A stretch of 64,000 nucleotides of DNA from Bacteroidota bacterium (GTDB taxonomy: Bacteria > Bacteroidota > Bacteroidia > Bacteroidales > TTA-H9), in NCBI GenBank assembly GCA_003250395.1, contig QKGM01000007.1, forward strand, positions 62,001-126,000, given 5' to 3'. Below the pieces are notes generated by a model. It ran no database searches and was not told the DNA's origin. It saw only the letters and a list, made by a program, of their open reading frames with translations. Position numbers and translations under genes: made by a program. The number at the start of each line of letters is the position of its first letter. The first letter of the stretch is position 1. Below, one piece after another: positions 37,190 to 48,481 of this stretch.

Positions 37190-40100
37190 ATGATGAGCTC
37201 CAAATTTCTCAAAGCTTCACTCAATGCCAAATTGATGGGGGCTGTTATAAGTACTACTGTGCTTGTTTTTGGAATCGTTTTGTTTTACGTGGGGAGTACC
37301 AACCGGCATAGGGCTATTGATGCTGCACACTCTTTGGTTGATTCAAAAGCCCGGGAGTTCTCCAACCAGACTGCCAATACTTTGAACGAATATATGACGG
37401 CTGCCCGTACATTGGCACAGAATTTTTCCCAGTTTAAAGTCATTCCTGAAAATGAACGCCGATCAGTTTTTATGGCAATGATGAAAAAGACGATGGAAGA
37501 TAATTCCTCCTTTCTCTCTGTGTGGACGTTATGGGATACAGCCACTATCGATAATCTTGATAAGCGTTTTGCCCGCCGCGATGGCAGTACTCGTCTGGGA
37601 AATTTCGCTGTAACTTTTTATCGCGAAGGAAATAGTATTCTGTTAGAAAAATGGGATCCAAACGCTATCCTATTTCAAAATGATTATTATACTATCCCCA
37701 AAAAGTCACTTAGAGAAACCGTTATTGCCCCCTACAGTTATAGTTTTACTGGTCGACCTGAAGATGCTATCCTCCAAACAAGTATGGTAATTCCAATATT
37801 GGTTGATGGTAAGTTTCAGGGAGTTATTGGAATCGATGCAAGTCTTGACAGATTTCGCACCGATTTTGGCGAAAATAAAAGTATTGAAAATGGGTTCGCA
37901 TTTCTTGTTGCAAATAATGGTTGTTTAGTCTCTTTTCCACAAGAGAACCTGATAGGGAAAAATATTACAACGATTGATTCTGTCATTATTAACAGGTTAG
38001 GTTTCCCTGAATCAATAATGAAAGGGATGCATCTCTCGTTGACATTTGACGACCCGTTTACAGGTGGAGAAGCATATATTAGTTTTGTCCCGGTAAGTAT
38101 TGGTTCTTCTCCCAAACCCTGGTCTATTGGTGTTCTTGTTCCTGTAGAAATAATAACAGCCAGAGCGAATGCTGATTTAGCGAGAACAATGATGGTTGGA
38201 TTATTTGGAATCATACTTCTGTCTATTGTCATAGCTCTGGTAGCCCGTTACATTACCCGGCCGCTGGTGCAGTCTACTTCTGTTCTTAATGATCTTGCCG
38301 CTGGAGTGGTTGATCGTGAGCATCCTTTAATTATTAAAAGTGAAGATGAATTAGGTATGATGGCCTCAGCACTCAATAAACTCTCGGCCAGCCTTGCTTC
38401 TGCTGCGCAGTTTGCCAGTGCTGTTGGTGAAGGTGATGACCATGCTTCTTATACTTTACTTAGCAAGAAAGATTTGCTCGGGAACGCGCTTATCCGTATG
38501 CGAGATAATCTTACAGAATTGAACAGGATAAAGAGGGAGAATATTTGGTTGCAAACCAGTGTTGTGAAAATTAACGATACCCTCAGAGGGGAAAAAACAC
38601 TTGAACAACTGGGCAGTGATATTTTATCAGAGATGGCTCAGATTGTTGGTTTTCAGGCTGCTGCATTCTATTTGTGCCGTGATAACAATCTACTTACACT
38701 GACGAGTAGTTATGCCTTTACTCACCGTAAATCTGATGTCTCGTCTTTCGCTTTTGGTGAAGGGCTGATTGGACAGGCTGCTCTTGAAAAGAAAATGATT
38801 TGCTTTGAGAATGCTCCATCAGATTTTATCTTAATTCGTTCCGGCATGGGTGAAGCCGACAAGCAACATATTATCGTATTACCACTCGTTCACGAAAAAG
38901 CAGTTGCCGGAGTAATTGAGATGGCTTCAACAGTTGCCTTCTCACCAGAGAAGCTTAAATTGCTTGAAGCAATTTCTGAAGGAATGGCGATTTCAATCCA
39001 AGGCATAAGGGTTAAATGGGAAATGAAACAGCTTCTGCTTCAGACACAGGAACAAGCTGAGGAATTACGTGTACAACAGGAGGAACTTCGTGAAGCCAAT
39101 GAAGAGTTGGAAGAACAGGCCCAGGCCCTGAAAGAATCGGAGCAACACCTGCAATCACAACAGGAAGAGCTTCGCGTGACCAACGAAGAGTTGGAAGAAA
39201 AAACCCATATGCTCGAACAACAGAAGGCAGGAATTGCAAACAAAAACCTGGAACTTCAGAAAGCAAAAGAAGAAATTGAACGAAAAGCAGCTGAAGTTGA
39301 ACGTGCCAGTAAGTATAAATCGGAATTTCTTGCCAATATGTCGCATGAACTCAGGACTCCTCTCAACAGTTTGTTAATTCTTTCCAGGAGCCTGGCTGAT
39401 AACAAAAAAGGAAACCTTAAGAACGATCAGGTTGAAGCCGCTGAAATAATTAACCATAGCGGGAATGAGTTGCTTAGTCTGATTAACGATATCCTTGATC
39501 TGTCAAAGATAGAAGCTGGCCGGATGGATGTGAACTACGAACAATTGGTTGTGTCCGATTTGCTTCACTATGTACGCAGATCGTTTGCTCACCAGATTGA
39601 AGCCCGAAGCCTGAGCCTTGACCTTCACCTTGCTGAAGACGTTCCTGATACAATTGTTACTGATCGTCAACGGGTGGAACAAATTCTGAAAAATCTGATG
39701 TCGAATGCTTTGAAATTTACAGCCAAAGGTGGTATCCAATTTAGTATCGATTTAGTCTTACCTTCTGACTTGCTACATCCTGAGAAATTCAGAAATTCAG
39801 GTACAATCAGGATAAGTGTCCGAGATACTGGAATAGGAATTTCATCAGATAAACAGCAGGAGATTTTTGAAGCTTTTAAACAGGCTGACGGGAGTACATC
39901 CCGCAAGTATGGTGGTACAGGTTTGGGTTTATCTATCTCACGTGAACTGGCTCGTTTGCTAGGGGGGGAGATCGGGCTTGAGAGTGTTCCCGGGGAGGGC
40001 TCGTGCTTTATGCTTTATCTTCCGATTGATGGCCAGAGAGAAGGCATCAACAGAAAAACCGAAAGCATCGTGAGTACCTCTAATCCTTCTTCTGATGAAC

Positions 40101-41407
40101 ATTCAACCACTCCCGGCCAATATAAGCAGGCAATGAATCCACTGGCCCCGGATGTTGAGATGCCCAAACCGGCACATTTACCTGATAAACCTATCGAACG
40201 TATTCCGGACGACAGAGAATCGACAACTGAAGCGGATAAACAGATTCTTATCGTTGAAGACGATGTAAATTTTGCTCGCGTCCTTTCAGGTGAAGCCAAA
40301 AATAAGGGATTCAAAGTCTTGGCTGCACCGACAGGAGAGGAGGGTATCGAGCTCGCGGTTCAATACCAGCCTGCCGCCATAATTCTTGATATTAATCTGC
40401 CAGGGATTGATGGCTGGGCAGTACTTGATGAGCTAAAGCAAAACCCTGCCACCCGCCACATTCCTGTTCATATGATGTCTGCTTACGAGGAAACAATTGA
40501 TGCTTTCCGCAAAGGTGCCATCGGTTATCTGACAAAACCTGCTCAGCCAGAAGCTTTGGAAAAAGCGTTCGACAGGTTGGGTAGTTTTATTAATCGTAAG
40601 ATAAAAGACCTTTTACTTGTAGAAGATGATGCCAACCTCCAGAAAAGCATTCGTACAGTGATCGGCGATCAGGGTGTTGCAATTATGGCTGTTTCGACAG
40701 GAAAAGATGCCATTGAACATATTAAAAGTGGCCATTATGACTGTATGATTCTTGATCTCGGTTTACCTGATATGACAGGATTTGAGCTGTTAAAGCAATT
40801 GCGGAGGGATCCCTCGGTAGAAATACCACCTGTAATTGTTTATACGGGTAGGGAACTTACCCGCGAAGAGAATGCTGAACTTCACAATTATACAGAGTCA
40901 ATTATAATCAAAGGTGTGAAATCGGAAGAACGTTTACTTGATGAGACTGCACTGTTTCTTCATCGCGTTGTAAGTGAACTCCCCTCTGACCAGCAACAAA
41001 TAATATCTTATCTGCATGATAAAGACAGTATCTTCAGAGATAAAAAGGTGCTGATTGTCGATGACGATATGCGTAATGTAATTGCCCTGACCCGTGTATT
41101 AGAAGATAAAGGACTAGATATTAAGGCAGCTGATAACGGGCGAAACGCTATCCAGATGCTCGATAACCATCCTGATACCAATCTTGTGCTCATGGATATT
41201 ATGATGCCCGAAATGGATGGTTATGAAGCCATCAGTAAAATACGAGATGACAAACGGTTTCGAAACCTTCCAATCATCGCTCTTACAGCCAAAGCAATGA
41301 AAGAAGATCGTGCCAAATGCATCAACGCTGGTGCCAACGACTATATCTCCAAACCGGTAAATGTTGAGAAATTAATCTCTCTGATGCGGGTCTGGTTGTT
41401 TAATTAG
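37190..41407 (+). CDS. Giant hybrid sensor kinase: Cache-HAMP-GAF-HisKA-HATPase-three receivers
   Basis: At 1405 residues this is a membrane hybrid kinase. In order: membrane helix (about 13-36), periplasmic dCache domain (about 45-325), second helix (about 333-352), HAMP (to about 405), GAF (about 475-610) and a long coiled coil with repeated QQEELRxxNEELEE units (about 610-705). HisKA follows with [10 protein letters not shown] (His719). HATPase shows [16 protein letters not shown] and GGTGLGLS (about 800-945). After a Pro/Ser-rich linker come three receivers with expected phospho-acceptors Asp1067, Asp1189 and Asp1336. No DNA-binding output and no Hpt domain are seen. The gene precedes a second hybrid kinase by seven bases. 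Confidence 0.93.
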   Translation: MMSSKFLKASLNAKLMGAVISTTVLVFGIVLFYVGSTNRHRAIDAAHSLVDSKAREFSNQTANTLNEYMTAARTLAQNFSQFKVIPENERRSVFMAMMKKTMEDNSSFLSVWTLWDTATIDNLDKRFARRDGSTRLGNFAVTFYREGNSILLEKWDPNAILFQNDYYTIPKKSLRETVIAPYSYSFTGRPEDAILQTSMVIPILVDGKFQGVIGIDASLDRFRTDFGENKSIENGFAFLVANNGCLVSFPQENLIGKNITTIDSVIINRLGFPESIMKGMHLSLTFDDPFTGGEAYISFVPVSIGSSPKPWSIGVLVPVEIITARANADLARTMMVGLFGIILLSIVIALVARYITRPLVQSTSVLNDLAAGVVDREHPLIIKSEDELGMMASALNKLSASLASAAQFASAVGEGDDHASYTLLSKKDLLGNALIRMRDNLTELNRIKRENIWLQTSVVKINDTLRGEKTLEQLGSDILSEMAQIVGFQAAAFYLCRDNNLLTLTSSYAFTHRKSDVSSFAFGEGLIGQAALEKKMICFENAPSDFILIRSGMGEADKQHIIVLPLVHEKAVAGVIEMASTVAFSPEKLKLLEAISEGMAISIQGIRVKWEMKQLLLQTQEQAEELRVQQEELREANEELEEQAQALKESEQHLQSQQEELRVTNEELEEKTHMLEQQKAGIANKNLELQKAKEEIERKAAEVERASKYKSEFLANMSHELRTPLNSLLILSRSLADNKKGNLKNDQVEAAEIINHSGNELLSLINDILDLSKIEAGRMDVNYEQLVVSDLLHYVRRSFAHQIEARSLSLDLHLAEDVPDTIVTDRQRVEQILKNLMSNALKFTAKGGIQFSIDLVLPSDLLHPEKFRNSGTIRISVRDTGIGISSDKQQEIFEAFKQADGSTSRKYGGTGLGLSISRELARLLGGEIGLESVPGEGSCFMLYLPIDGQREGINRKTESIVSTSNPSSDEHSTTPGQYKQAMNPLAPDVEMPKPAHLPDKPIERIPDDRESTTEADKQILIVEDDVNFARVLSGEAKNKGFKVLAAPTGEEGIELAVQYQPAAIILDINLPGIDGWAVLDELKQNPATRHIPVHMMSAYEETIDAFRKGAIGYLTKPAQPEALEKAFDRLGSFINRKIKDLLLVEDDANLQKSIRTVIGDQGVAIMAVSTGKDAIEHIKSGHYDCMILDLGLPDMTGFELLKQLRRDPSVEIPPVIVYTGRELTREENAELHNYTESIIIKGVKSEERLLDETALFLHRVVSELPSDQQQIISYLHDKDSIFRDKKVLIVDDDMRNVIALTRVLEDKGLDIKAADNGRNAIQMLDNHPDTNLVLMDIMMPEMDGYEAISKIRDDKRFRNLPIIALTAKAMKEDRAKCINAGANDYISKPVNVEKLISLMRVWLFN

Positions 41408-41414
41408 AATAATT

Positions 41415-43010
41415 ATGAACCAAAAACCTCAGATACTTATCGTCGATGATAAGCTTGAGAATCTCGTTTCTCTTGAGACAGTTCTTGATGGCTTTGATGT
41501 AACTTTTGTTAGAGGGCTTTCTGGTAACGAGGCTCTGGTTAAGGTTCTTAACCACGATTTCGCCCTCGCCATTATTGACATTCAGATGCCCGGCATGGAC
41601 GGTTTTGAAACAGTACAACTGATGCGGCAAACCAGGCAGGCCCAGTTCCTTCCTGTAATATTTGTCTCCGCGATCTACAAGGAAGATTTTCATGTGGTAA
41701 AGGGAATTGAAAGCGGTGCCGTTGATTTTATTAGTAAACCAATAGATCCAAGAATTTTACGGGGAAAAGTCAAGGTGTTTCTTGAACTCTATAATCAGAA
41801 GCAGGAGCTTTCTAAGTTGCTTCGCGAAAAGGAGAGTATGAATGAAGAACTTTTACAGGCCAAAGACACCGCTGAAGCTGCCACACGTGCCAAATCTTTG
41901 TTTCTTGCAAACATGAGTCACGAAATAAGAACTCCGATGAATGGTATCATTGGTATGTCTGAATTATTAGCTCAAACAGATCTTGACGATGAACAGCGCG
42001 ACTACCTGAGCACTATTCTGATTTCAGGTAAGAACCTGCTTTCTATCATTAACGATATACTCGACTTTTCCAAGATTGAATCAAAACAAATAGATCTTGA
42101 ATGTATCGCGTTTAATTTACGGAATGAATTAAAGGAAGTTTTCAAATTACTTCAGGTAAATGCACAGAATAATAATGCTCAATTGAAGTATTTTGTTGAT
42201 CCGGATATTCCCGAGGTCATTGTTGGGGATCCATACCGACTAAAGCAAATTATCGTGAATCTGCTGAATAACGCGATCAAATTTTCTCCTAAAGGACTGG
42301 TGCAGGTATGCGTCAAACAGAATCAGGATAGCGAAAATGCGTTGAAATTGCTATTCGAAGTAATTGATAACGGAATCGGAATTTCTACTGAGCAACAGGA
42401 TCGACTTTTCAAATCTTTTTCTCAGGCCGATGCCTCTACGACCCGCAGATTTGGCGGTACAGGTCTGGGTCTTGCTATTTGTAAAAGCCTATGTGAAATG
42501 ATGGATGGTCAGATCGGCGTCAATAGTATGCTTGGGAAAGGATCAACTTTTTGGTTTACTGCTACATTTGAGAAAATAGAGCCTTCTCCTCCCGAGCCGG
42601 GTTCCAATATAGTTGCCGAACCTTCAGGCCCTTTGCCAGGGCTTAGCATTCTGCTGGCTGAGGATAATCCAATTAACCAAAAGGTTGCGCTTATCAATCT
42701 TAATAAATCGGGTCATTCTGTCGAAGTGGCCTCTAACGGAATAGAAGCATTAAATCTCTTCAGGAAAAAATCTTACGATTTGATTTTAATGGATGTGCAA
42801 ATGCCCGAAATGGACGGTATACAGTCTACTATTAAAATCAGAGAAGACGAAAAGAGGCTGGGGACACATATTCCAATCATTGCAATGACTGCCAACACGC
42901 TTGATAATGATCGTGACACCTGTATTGAGGCTGGTATGGATTATTTTATCACTAAACCATTCAAGGCAGAACAATTGAACGATGTGATTAATCGTGCCGT
43001 TAAACGATAA
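41415..43010 (+). CDS. Soluble hybrid kinase: receiver-HisKA-HATPase-receiver
   Basis: The 531-residue protein has no membrane segment. A receiver (about 4-125) has phospho-acceptor Asp55 in [14 protein letters not shown] short coiled linker leads to HisKA with [11 protein letters not shown] (His169). HATPase follows with [16 protein letters not shown] and GGTGLGLAI. The C-terminal receiver (about 410-530) has Asp460 in [13 protein letters not shown]. It lies seven bases after the giant kinase gene, so the two are almost surely cotranscribed and may form a phosphorelay. No Hpt protein is encoded nearby, so relay to the lone receiver or beyond is an inference. Confidence 0.93.
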   Translation: MNQKPQILIVDDKLENLVSLETVLDGFDVTFVRGLSGNEALVKVLNHDFALAIIDIQMPGMDGFETVQLMRQTRQAQFLPVIFVSAIYKEDFHVVKGIESGAVDFISKPIDPRILRGKVKVFLELYNQKQELSKLLREKESMNEELLQAKDTAEAATRAKSLFLANMSHEIRTPMNGIIGMSELLAQTDLDDEQRDYLSTILISGKNLLSIINDILDFSKIESKQIDLECIAFNLRNELKEVFKLLQVNAQNNNAQLKYFVDPDIPEVIVGDPYRLKQIIVNLLNNAIKFSPKGLVQVCVKQNQDSENALKLLFEVIDNGIGISTEQQDRLFKSFSQADASTTRRFGGTGLGLAICKSLCEMMDGQIGVNSMLGKGSTFWFTATFEKIEPSPPEPGSNIVAEPSGPLPGLSILLAEDNPINQKVALINLNKSGHSVEVASNGIEALNLFRKKSYDLILMDVQMPEMDGIQSTIKIREDEKRLGTHIPIIAMTANTLDNDRDTCIEAGMDYFITKPFKAEQLNDVINRAVKR

Positions 43011-43040
43011 TTTTCAAACAATCTGAATAACATTTTCAAT

Positions 43041-43442
43041 ATGCGACAAATGTATCGCTGGCCAGGTAAAACAATATTGATTGCGGAAGATGCCGAAACA
43101 AGTGTCCAGTATTTTTCTGCAGCCCTTTCGCACTCGGAGCTTACTATTCTCTGGGCAGGAAATGGATTTGAAGCTGTGGAACTTTATAAAAAAAATCCGC
43201 AAACTGACCTTATCCTGATGGATCTAGATATGCCTGGAATGGATGGTCTGGATGCTACCAGGACTATCCGGTCAATTTCAAAAACCATCCCGATAGTCGC
43301 TCAGACTGCTCATGTATTACTTGCCGACACGATTGCCGGTACAGAGGCAGGTTGTGACGATTTTATTACAAAACCGATTTCCCTGGCTGTTTTGTTTTCA
43401 ACTATTGATCAATATCTTACCGTAGATGGAAAAAAAGGATGA
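43041..43442 (+). CDS. Single-domain response regulator (receiver only)
   Basis: The 133-residue protein is one receiver domain: acidic pair in ILIAEDAE, phospho-acceptor Asp61 in LILMDLDMPGMDG, the Thr/Ala switch in IVAQTAHVL, and Lys in DDFITKPIS. The usual first acidic cluster is AED, with only one Asp. There is no output domain, so it probably acts as a phosphate shuttle or by protein contact. It lies 30 bases after the second hybrid kinase and its last 17 bases overlap the start of tadA. Confidence 0.9.
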   Translation: MRQMYRWPGKTILIAEDAETSVQYFSAALSHSELTILWAGNGFEAVELYKKNPQTDLILMDLDMPGMDGLDATRTIRSISKTIPIVAQTAHVLLADTIAGTEAGCDDFITKPISLAVLFSTIDQYLTVDGKKG

Positions 43443-43893
43443 AAAACTGGAATTTTCAGTTTTCTCCGATCGAAGCTTCATGTTGGAGGCCTTAAAGGAG
43501 GCACGCAAAGCTTTCGAAGCTGATGAAGTGCCTGTTGGTTGTGTTATTGTTTTCAAAAACCGGATAATTGCCCGGGCTCATAATCTTACAGAACGGTTGA
43601 AGGATCCTACTGCTCATGCAGAAATGCTTGCTATTACAGCTGCTGCAAATGCACTTGGGGGAAAATACCTGACTGATTGTACCCTGTTTGTTTCACTTGA
43701 ACCTTGCGTAATGTGTGCCGGTGCACTGGCATGGGCCCAGGTCGGTAGGATTGTTTATGGTGCTTCGGATGTGAAAAGGGGCTTTACTGTTTTTGCCCCG
43801 CTGGCAATGCATCCTCACACTAGTATTGAATCTGGCCTGGAGGCCGAAGAAGCCTCCCGGTTGATTAAAGATTTTTTTGCCAGGAAGAGATAG
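43426..43893 (+). CDS. tadA: tRNA-specific adenosine deaminase
   Basis: TadA converts the wobble adenosine 34 of tRNA-Arg(ACG) to inosine. The 155-residue protein shows AHAEMLAIT, with the zinc-binding His and catalytic Glu, and SLEPCVMCAGAL, with the two zinc Cys residues. The DEVPVGCVIVFKNRIIARAHN stretch near the N-terminus is also typical. Related guanine deaminases share this fold, but the motif set points to TadA. The ATG lies inside the receiver gene (17-base overlap), so its translation may be coupled to that of the signalling operon, which is unusual for an essential tRNA enzyme. Confidence 0.9.
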   Translation: MEKKDEKLEFSVFSDRSFMLEALKEARKAFEADEVPVGCVIVFKNRIIARAHNLTERLKDPTAHAEMLAITAAANALGGKYLTDCTLFVSLEPCVMCAGALAWAQVGRIVYGASDVKRGFTVFAPLAMHPHTSIESGLEAEEASRLIKDFFARKR

Positions 43894-44771
43894 TCAGGAC
43901 TTTACAGACTATTCTTCACCATGAATTTTTTCTCTACGGTTCTCTCTTGTAAAGTGGATGTATTCATGTAATGTATCCTCTCTTTACATTATTATTTGAT
44001 AAATAGTCATGTCTATAGATGGCTAAAGGTACCCCGACGATACAAAAGTTTTCAATAAATTCATTTTTGAAAGGTTTTCATCTTGTTGAAAGTGGGTCTG
44101 ACAGAGTTTTTATTACAGGCTGTTTAATACCCATGCAGATGATAATGAATCGCAGTATGCCTGGTTACAGATTCTTTTGAGAAGTTAGTAATTCAACAGG
44201 CTCAACCGATATTTTCGCCACCGAAACAAATCAACTAACAGAAAGTGCTGATAAATAGTCTGCCAGTTCAAAATGACCGGCATCGGCTATCCTGTGCTTT
44301 CATCAATCCATTACCATGAATGACCTCAAAAAGAATGACTGGAGCTCATAAGCTGATACCTTGAATAACAGATATTAAATATATAGTCGCTTCGTTGTCG
44401 CTTCGTTGTCGCTTCGAAGCTCGACCGTATAATTACGAAAGGAAGATGGAGCTATATCGAAAGCAAAATATCTTTGAAAATACTTCCATCCCTTCCCGAT
44501 TAATCAGGTTTACTGCAATAAGTAGTAGAAGACTTAGAATAACAATCTGCTGAAAGCACTCTTTTTCTATCTAAACCCTATATAAAATATGGCTACAGTT
44601 GCTTGTACCTGTTGTTACTACATTATATTAGGAGGGTGCCAGAACACCATGAAGACTTTTGTTACCACAATACTGGTTAAGAAGATAGCCTGGTTTTTCG
44701 CCGCTTCATTTATAGTAAACTTCTTATAGCAATCATAACCAGATAATAAAGAGGAGGTAATCCATAAGCAT
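43894..44771. other. Gene-free convergent gap
   Basis: About 880 bases between the tadA stop and the ferritin terminator hold no convincing gene on either strand; frames are short and lack domain signatures. The region is AT-rich and contains the 11-base tandem repeat at 44386-44416. It may be a decayed locus or a spacer. Confidence 0.5.
44386..44420. repeat. Short tandem repeat GTCGCTTCGTT with terminal palindrome
   Basis: Two full copies of GTCGCTTCGTT (44386-44396 and 44397-44407) are followed by a third, GTCGCTTCG, that runs into the palindrome GCTTCGAAGC (44411-44420). The unit length is 11 bases, close to one helical turn. It lies in non-coding sequence. Confidence 0.75.
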
Positions 44772-44800
44772 AAAAAAAGCCCGACAGAAAGTGTCAGGCT
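44772..44800 (-). terminator. Intrinsic terminator after ferritin
   Basis: On the minus strand AGCCTGACA, a short loop and TGTCGGGCT (one mismatch) are followed directly by seven T residues. This is a textbook terminator about 24 bases after the ferritin stop, and the first found after the ATP synthase genes. Confidence 0.8.
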
Positions 44801-44823
44801 ATATTTACACGATATCAAAAATA

Positions 44824-45348
44824 CTATTGCTCCGTGGAGGAAGTAGTTGCACGTGCGGAAGCCATTGTAGTTAACTCCTTATCGATGTGGAAGAGCCCAC
44901 CCGATTGACCATCTCCGGCAAGGTTAAGTTTATCTAGAATTCCACGCATGGTGCTTTCTTCTTCAATTTGTTCATTAATGAACCATTGGAGAAAATTTCC
45001 GGTGGTAAAATCTTTTTCATCAAAACTTACTCCGTATAACTCATTGATAGAGGCTGTGATATATTCCTCATGCTTCATTACCTGCTCAAATACGTCTTTT
45101 AATGATTTGTATTCAGGTTTTGGCATATCGAGTGCCGACATGATGGCATGACCGCTACGGTCGTTGAGGTAATGGACAAACTTGAGCATATGCATACGTT
45201 CTTCCTCAGCCTGGGCATAGAGGAAAGCAGCAGCGCCAGGAAATCCAGTCACTTCACACCAGGATGCCATGGCAAGATAGAGCCTTGAACTGTGTTCTTC
45301 GCGTTTTATCTGTTCATTTACAGCAGCTTCTACTCGTTTGTTAATCAT
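44824..45348 (-). CDS. ftnA: Bacterial ferritin (FtnA type)
   Basis: The 174-residue four-helix protein stores iron as a 24-mer. The ferroxidase centre is visible in NEQIKREEHSSRLYLAMASW (first Glu), YAQAEEERMHMLKF (Glu and His bridging pair) and later WFINEQIEEES (Gln/Glu ligands). The YL-LA-A-W pattern of helix A is typical of non-haem FtnA rather than bacterioferritin. The short C-terminal tail SARATTSSTEQ is variable. It starts 61 bases after the atpG stop with no evident terminator or TAnnTTTG box between them, so readthrough from the atp transcript is likely. Confidence 0.93.
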   Translation of the reverse strand: MINKRVEAAVNEQIKREEHSSRLYLAMASWCEVTGFPGAAAFLYAQAEEERMHMLKFVHYLNDRSGHAIMSALDMPKPEYKSLKDVFEQVMKHEEYITASINELYGVSFDEKDFTTGNFLQWFINEQIEEESTMRGILDKLNLAGDGQSGGLFHIDKELTTMASARATTSSTEQ

Positions 45349-45408
45349 AGCTAGTTAATATTAATTTATTTATTATTAGCATGGTCGGGTTTGTACTGAA
45401 GGTTGAAA

Positions 45409-46293
45409 TTACCCTTTCTGTGCTTCTGCACCACCGACAATTTCAATGATTTCGTTTGTAATAGCACTCTGACGTGCCTTGTTGTATGACAGTTTTAGCT
45501 GTTTGATCAATTCACCGGCATTATCGGTGGCCTGGTGCATGGCGGTCATTCTGGCCCCTTGTTCTGAGGCGAAAGAGTCGATAAAAGCCTTATAAACCTG
45601 AAGGGTAAGTGCTTTGGGAATGATCTCGTCAAGGATCTCCTTTTTCCCGGGTTCAAAAATATAATCAGCATGTGTATTGGAAGCCGTACTAGCGGCTTCA
45701 GGAACAGGCAGCGGGAGTAACTGTTCTGTAACAAGTAGTTGAACTGCTGCATTTTTGAACTGGTTGTACACCATTACAATCTGATCATACTCTCCTTTAG
45801 CATAAAAGTCCATTAATCTACCAGCGAGGGGAGCTATTTTCGCGAACGACATCTTCTCAAACAACTCATCATGGCGTTCCACAACAGGGTATCCACGCCT
45901 GATGAAGAAGTCGGTCGCGTGTTTTCCTGCGCTCAGAATACTAAGATTTCCCTGTTCATAGTAGCTGGCGAAATTGGTTTCCACCAGGTTTTTTACGGCC
46001 TTAATCACGTTGGAGTTAAATGCACCACATAGACCACGGTTTGATGCAAGCACTACGATAAGTACTTTTTTGACAGGCTTGGGAGTTATGAAAGGGTTTT
46101 CGGCCTGTTCGCCCAGATTTTGCTGCAGATTTTGCAAAATACCAGTCATCTTAACTGCATATGGCCTTAAAGCAATAATGGCCTGCTGGGCTCTACGCAG
46201 TTTTGAGGCCGCAACCATTTTCATGGCGCTGGTAATCTGTTGGGTCGATTTCACCGACTCTATGCGCAGGCGAACCTCTTTTAAATTGGGCAT
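45409..46293 (-). CDS. atpG: ATP synthase F1 gamma subunit
   Basis: The 294-residue product forms the central rotor shaft of F1. N-terminal LKEVRLRIESVKSTQQITSA and MKMVAASKLRRAQQAI, the middle SNRGLCGAFNSNVIKAV, and the C-terminal ARMTAMHQATDNAGELI with YNKARQSAITNEIIEIVGGA are all conserved gamma features. It is the last atp gene in the cluster, 13 bases after atpA. Downstream lies the ferritin gene. The beta and epsilon genes are not in this window. Confidence 0.97.
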   Translation of the reverse strand: MPNLKEVRLRIESVKSTQQITSAMKMVAASKLRRAQQAIIALRPYAVKMTGILQNLQQNLGEQAENPFITPKPVKKVLIVVLASNRGLCGAFNSNVIKAVKNLVETNFASYYEQGNLSILSAGKHATDFFIRRGYPVVERHDELFEKMSFAKIAPLAGRLMDFYAKGEYDQIVMVYNQFKNAAVQLLVTEQLLPLPVPEAASTASNTHADYIFEPGKKEILDEIIPKALTLQVYKAFIDSFASEQGARMTAMHQATDNAGELIKQLKLSYNKARQSAITNEIIEIVGGAEAQKG

Positions 46294-46306
46294 TGGTCAG
46301 TGGGGT

Positions 46307-47890
46307 TTATTTTTCGTATTTGCGGGATACCTCTTTGGCAAGTTCTTCAAGACGGTTAATTACTTCATCTGTGAGTTGACCCGCTTTAAGAGTTTTTAAT
46401 GCTTCGGGTGAATGAACTTCCAACTGGTGCAGGAATTCAAGTTCGAAATCATGAATTCTGTTAACTGGTACCTTGAGCAGAAGACCACGTGTTCCGCAGA
46501 AAAGAATAGCAATTTGCTTCTCAACAGTCATGGGGCTGAATTGACCCTGTTTGAGGATTTCAACATTGCGCTTCCCTTTGTCAAGAACAGCCATGGTAGC
46601 AGCATCGAGATCGGAACCAAACTTGGCGAAGGCTTCCAGTTCACGATATTGAGCCTGATCAATTTTAAGGGTGCCGGCTACTTTCTTCATTGATTTGATC
46701 TGTGCATTACCCCCAACACGCGAAACAGAAATGCCAACGTTGATTGCCGGCCTTACTCCTGAATTAAAGAGATTAGATTCTAGGAAAATCTGTCCATCTG
46801 TTATAGAAATCACGTTTGTAGGGATATATGCAGAAACGTCACCAGCCTGAGTTTCAATTATAGGTAAGGCAGTAAGCGAGCCTCCTCCTTTAACTATTGG
46901 CTTGATAGAATCCGGTAAATCGTTCATATTGGCCGCGATATCATCAGAATCAATAATCTTTGCAGCACGTTCAAGCAACCGACTATGCAAGTAAAAGACG
47001 TCGCCCGGATATGCTTCACGTCCTGGTGGGCGACGAAGGAGTAATGAAACTTCCCTATAAGCAACTGCTTGTTTTGACAGGTCATCATAGATTACAAGGG
47101 CTGGACGTCCTGAATCGCGGAAATATTCCCCTATAGCTGCACCTGCAAAAGGAGCGTAAAATTGCATAGCAGCAGGGTCAGACGCTGTAGCCATTACAAT
47201 GGTTGTATAGGCTAAGGCGCCATGCTCTTCTAAGGTTCTCATCACATTAGCTACTGTGGAGCCTTTCTGACCGATAGCAACATATATACAATAAACGGGT
47301 TCACCTTTTTCGTAGAATTCACGTTGATTGATTATTGTATCGATAGCTATAGCAGATTTTCCTGTCTGTCGGTCTCCAATAATTAATTCACGTTGTCCAC
47401 GTCCAATAGGGATCATGGCATCTATCGCCTTAATACCGGTTTGGAGAGGTTCATTTACTGGACGGCGAAAAATGACACCAGGTGCTTTTCGTTCGAGAGG
47501 CATCTCGTAGAGTTGCCCTTTGAGAGCCCCTTTTCCGTCAACGGGATTGCCAAGAGTATCAACAACCCTGCCAAGTAAACCCTCTCCAACTTTAAGGGAG
47601 GCGATACGACCTGTTCTCTTTACGGTATCACCCTCTTTGATTTGGGTTGATTCACCTAGAAGCACAGCTCCTACATTGTCTTCTTCAAGATTGAGAACGA
47701 TTGCCATCAGGTTCTCTTTCTCAAATTCTATGAGTTCGCCCGACTGGGCATTAGTCAATCCGTAGATACGGGCAATGCCATCACCTATCTGCAACACCAC
47801 ACCCACTTCTTCCAGTTCAGACTGGCTTTTATGGCCGGCTAACTGTTGCCTGAGAATGGCCGATACTTCTGCAGGTTTAATTTCTGCCAT
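46307..47890 (-). CDS. atpA: ATP synthase F1 alpha subunit
   Basis: The 527-residue product is the non-catalytic nucleotide-binding subunit of F1. The Walker [15 protein letters not shown], the [20 protein letters not shown] stretch, [20 protein letters not shown] and [20 protein letters not shown] carry the family signature and the arginine finger (VSRVGG). The length is normal, with a slightly extended middle segment typical of Bacteroidota. It lies between atpH (13 bases) and atpG (13 bases). Confidence 0.98.
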   Translation of the reverse strand: MAEIKPAEVSAILRQQLAGHKSQSELEEVGVVLQIGDGIARIYGLTNAQSGELIEFEKENLMAIVLNLEEDNVGAVLLGESTQIKEGDTVKRTGRIASLKVGEGLLGRVVDTLGNPVDGKGALKGQLYEMPLERKAPGVIFRRPVNEPLQTGIKAIDAMIPIGRGQRELIIGDRQTGKSAIAIDTIINQREFYEKGEPVYCIYVAIGQKGSTVANVMRTLEEHGALAYTTIVMATASDPAAMQFYAPFAGAAIGEYFRDSGRPALVIYDDLSKQAVAYREVSLLLRRPPGREAYPGDVFYLHSRLLERAAKIIDSDDIAANMNDLPDSIKPIVKGGGSLTALPIIETQAGDVSAYIPTNVISITDGQIFLESNLFNSGVRPAINVGISVSRVGGNAQIKSMKKVAGTLKIDQAQYRELEAFAKFGSDLDAATMAVLDKGKRNVEILKQGQFSPMTVEKQIAILFCGTRGLLLKVPVNRIHDFELEFLHQLEVHSPEALKTLKAGQLTDEVINRLEELAKEVSRKYEK

Positions 47891-47903
47891 TATATATCAA
47901 TTT

Positions 47904-48461
47904 TTAAAATTGTCTGACGTATAGATTTTCCTGAAATTCTTTTCGAAGTTCTTTCACCTGACGCAACAGGGATGCGTCATAACGTTGGTCGTTCCAGTCG
48001 AGGATAAAACCGCCTACCAGGCCAGGATTAACGACCTCCTGAAGTTCTAATTTGTTGCCTAGTGTTTCTTTTAATTGTTCCAACAATTGATCACGGTTTC
48101 CTTTACTTAAAGGAACAGCGGAAGTAACACGAACAACAACAATACCCATAAATTCATTGTAGAGAACACCAACCTGTTCGGCAACCAGTTCAAGATACTG
48201 TTCACGTTCGTGTCTGGTAAGCAGTGTCATAAACCGAATGCTAAGATCCTGCATATGGTCTGAAAACAACGAATTTAAAACATTGATCTTTTTATACGCC
48301 GGAATCACTGGACTGTTAAGCATTGTTCTGAAGTCGCTGTGTTGCTTAATAACAGTAATCAATTGGTTAAAGTCTTCTGCAACTTTTTTCGTAAGGTTGA
48401 GTTCCCGGGCAACAGAAAATAGCGCCAAAGCATACCGGCGGGCCAGTTGGTTTTCTTTCAT
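47904..48461 (-). CDS. atpH: ATP synthase F1 delta subunit
   Basis: The 185-residue OSCP-type stator subunit links F1 to the peripheral stalk. Typical are LARRYALALFSVARELN at the N-terminus and the C-terminal GLVGGFILDWNDQRYDASL, with LLRQVKELRKEFQE at the end. It has family length and sits in the conserved order after atpF with 20 bases between them. Confidence 0.96.
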   Translation of the reverse strand: MKENQLARRYALALFSVARELNLTKKVAEDFNQLITVIKQHSDFRTMLNSPVIPAYKKINVLNSLFSDHMQDLSIRFMTLLTRHEREQYLELVAEQVGVLYNEFMGIVVVRVTSAVPLSKGNRDQLLEQLKETLGNKLELQEVVNPGLVGGFILDWNDQRYDASLLRQVKELRKEFQENLYVRQF

Positions 48462-48481
48462 TGTTTGAAGATTTTCAACTG

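Noticed and set aside
43894-44771. Possible transposase remnant in the gap after tadA
   Set aside because: No frame longer than a few dozen codons shows a transposase motif, and no terminal inverted repeats or target duplications were found.
44618-44818. A 66-codon hydrophobic minus-strand frame after ferritin
   Set aside because: It begins inside the ferritin terminator region and has no homology signal; hydrophobicity comes from AT-rich sequence.
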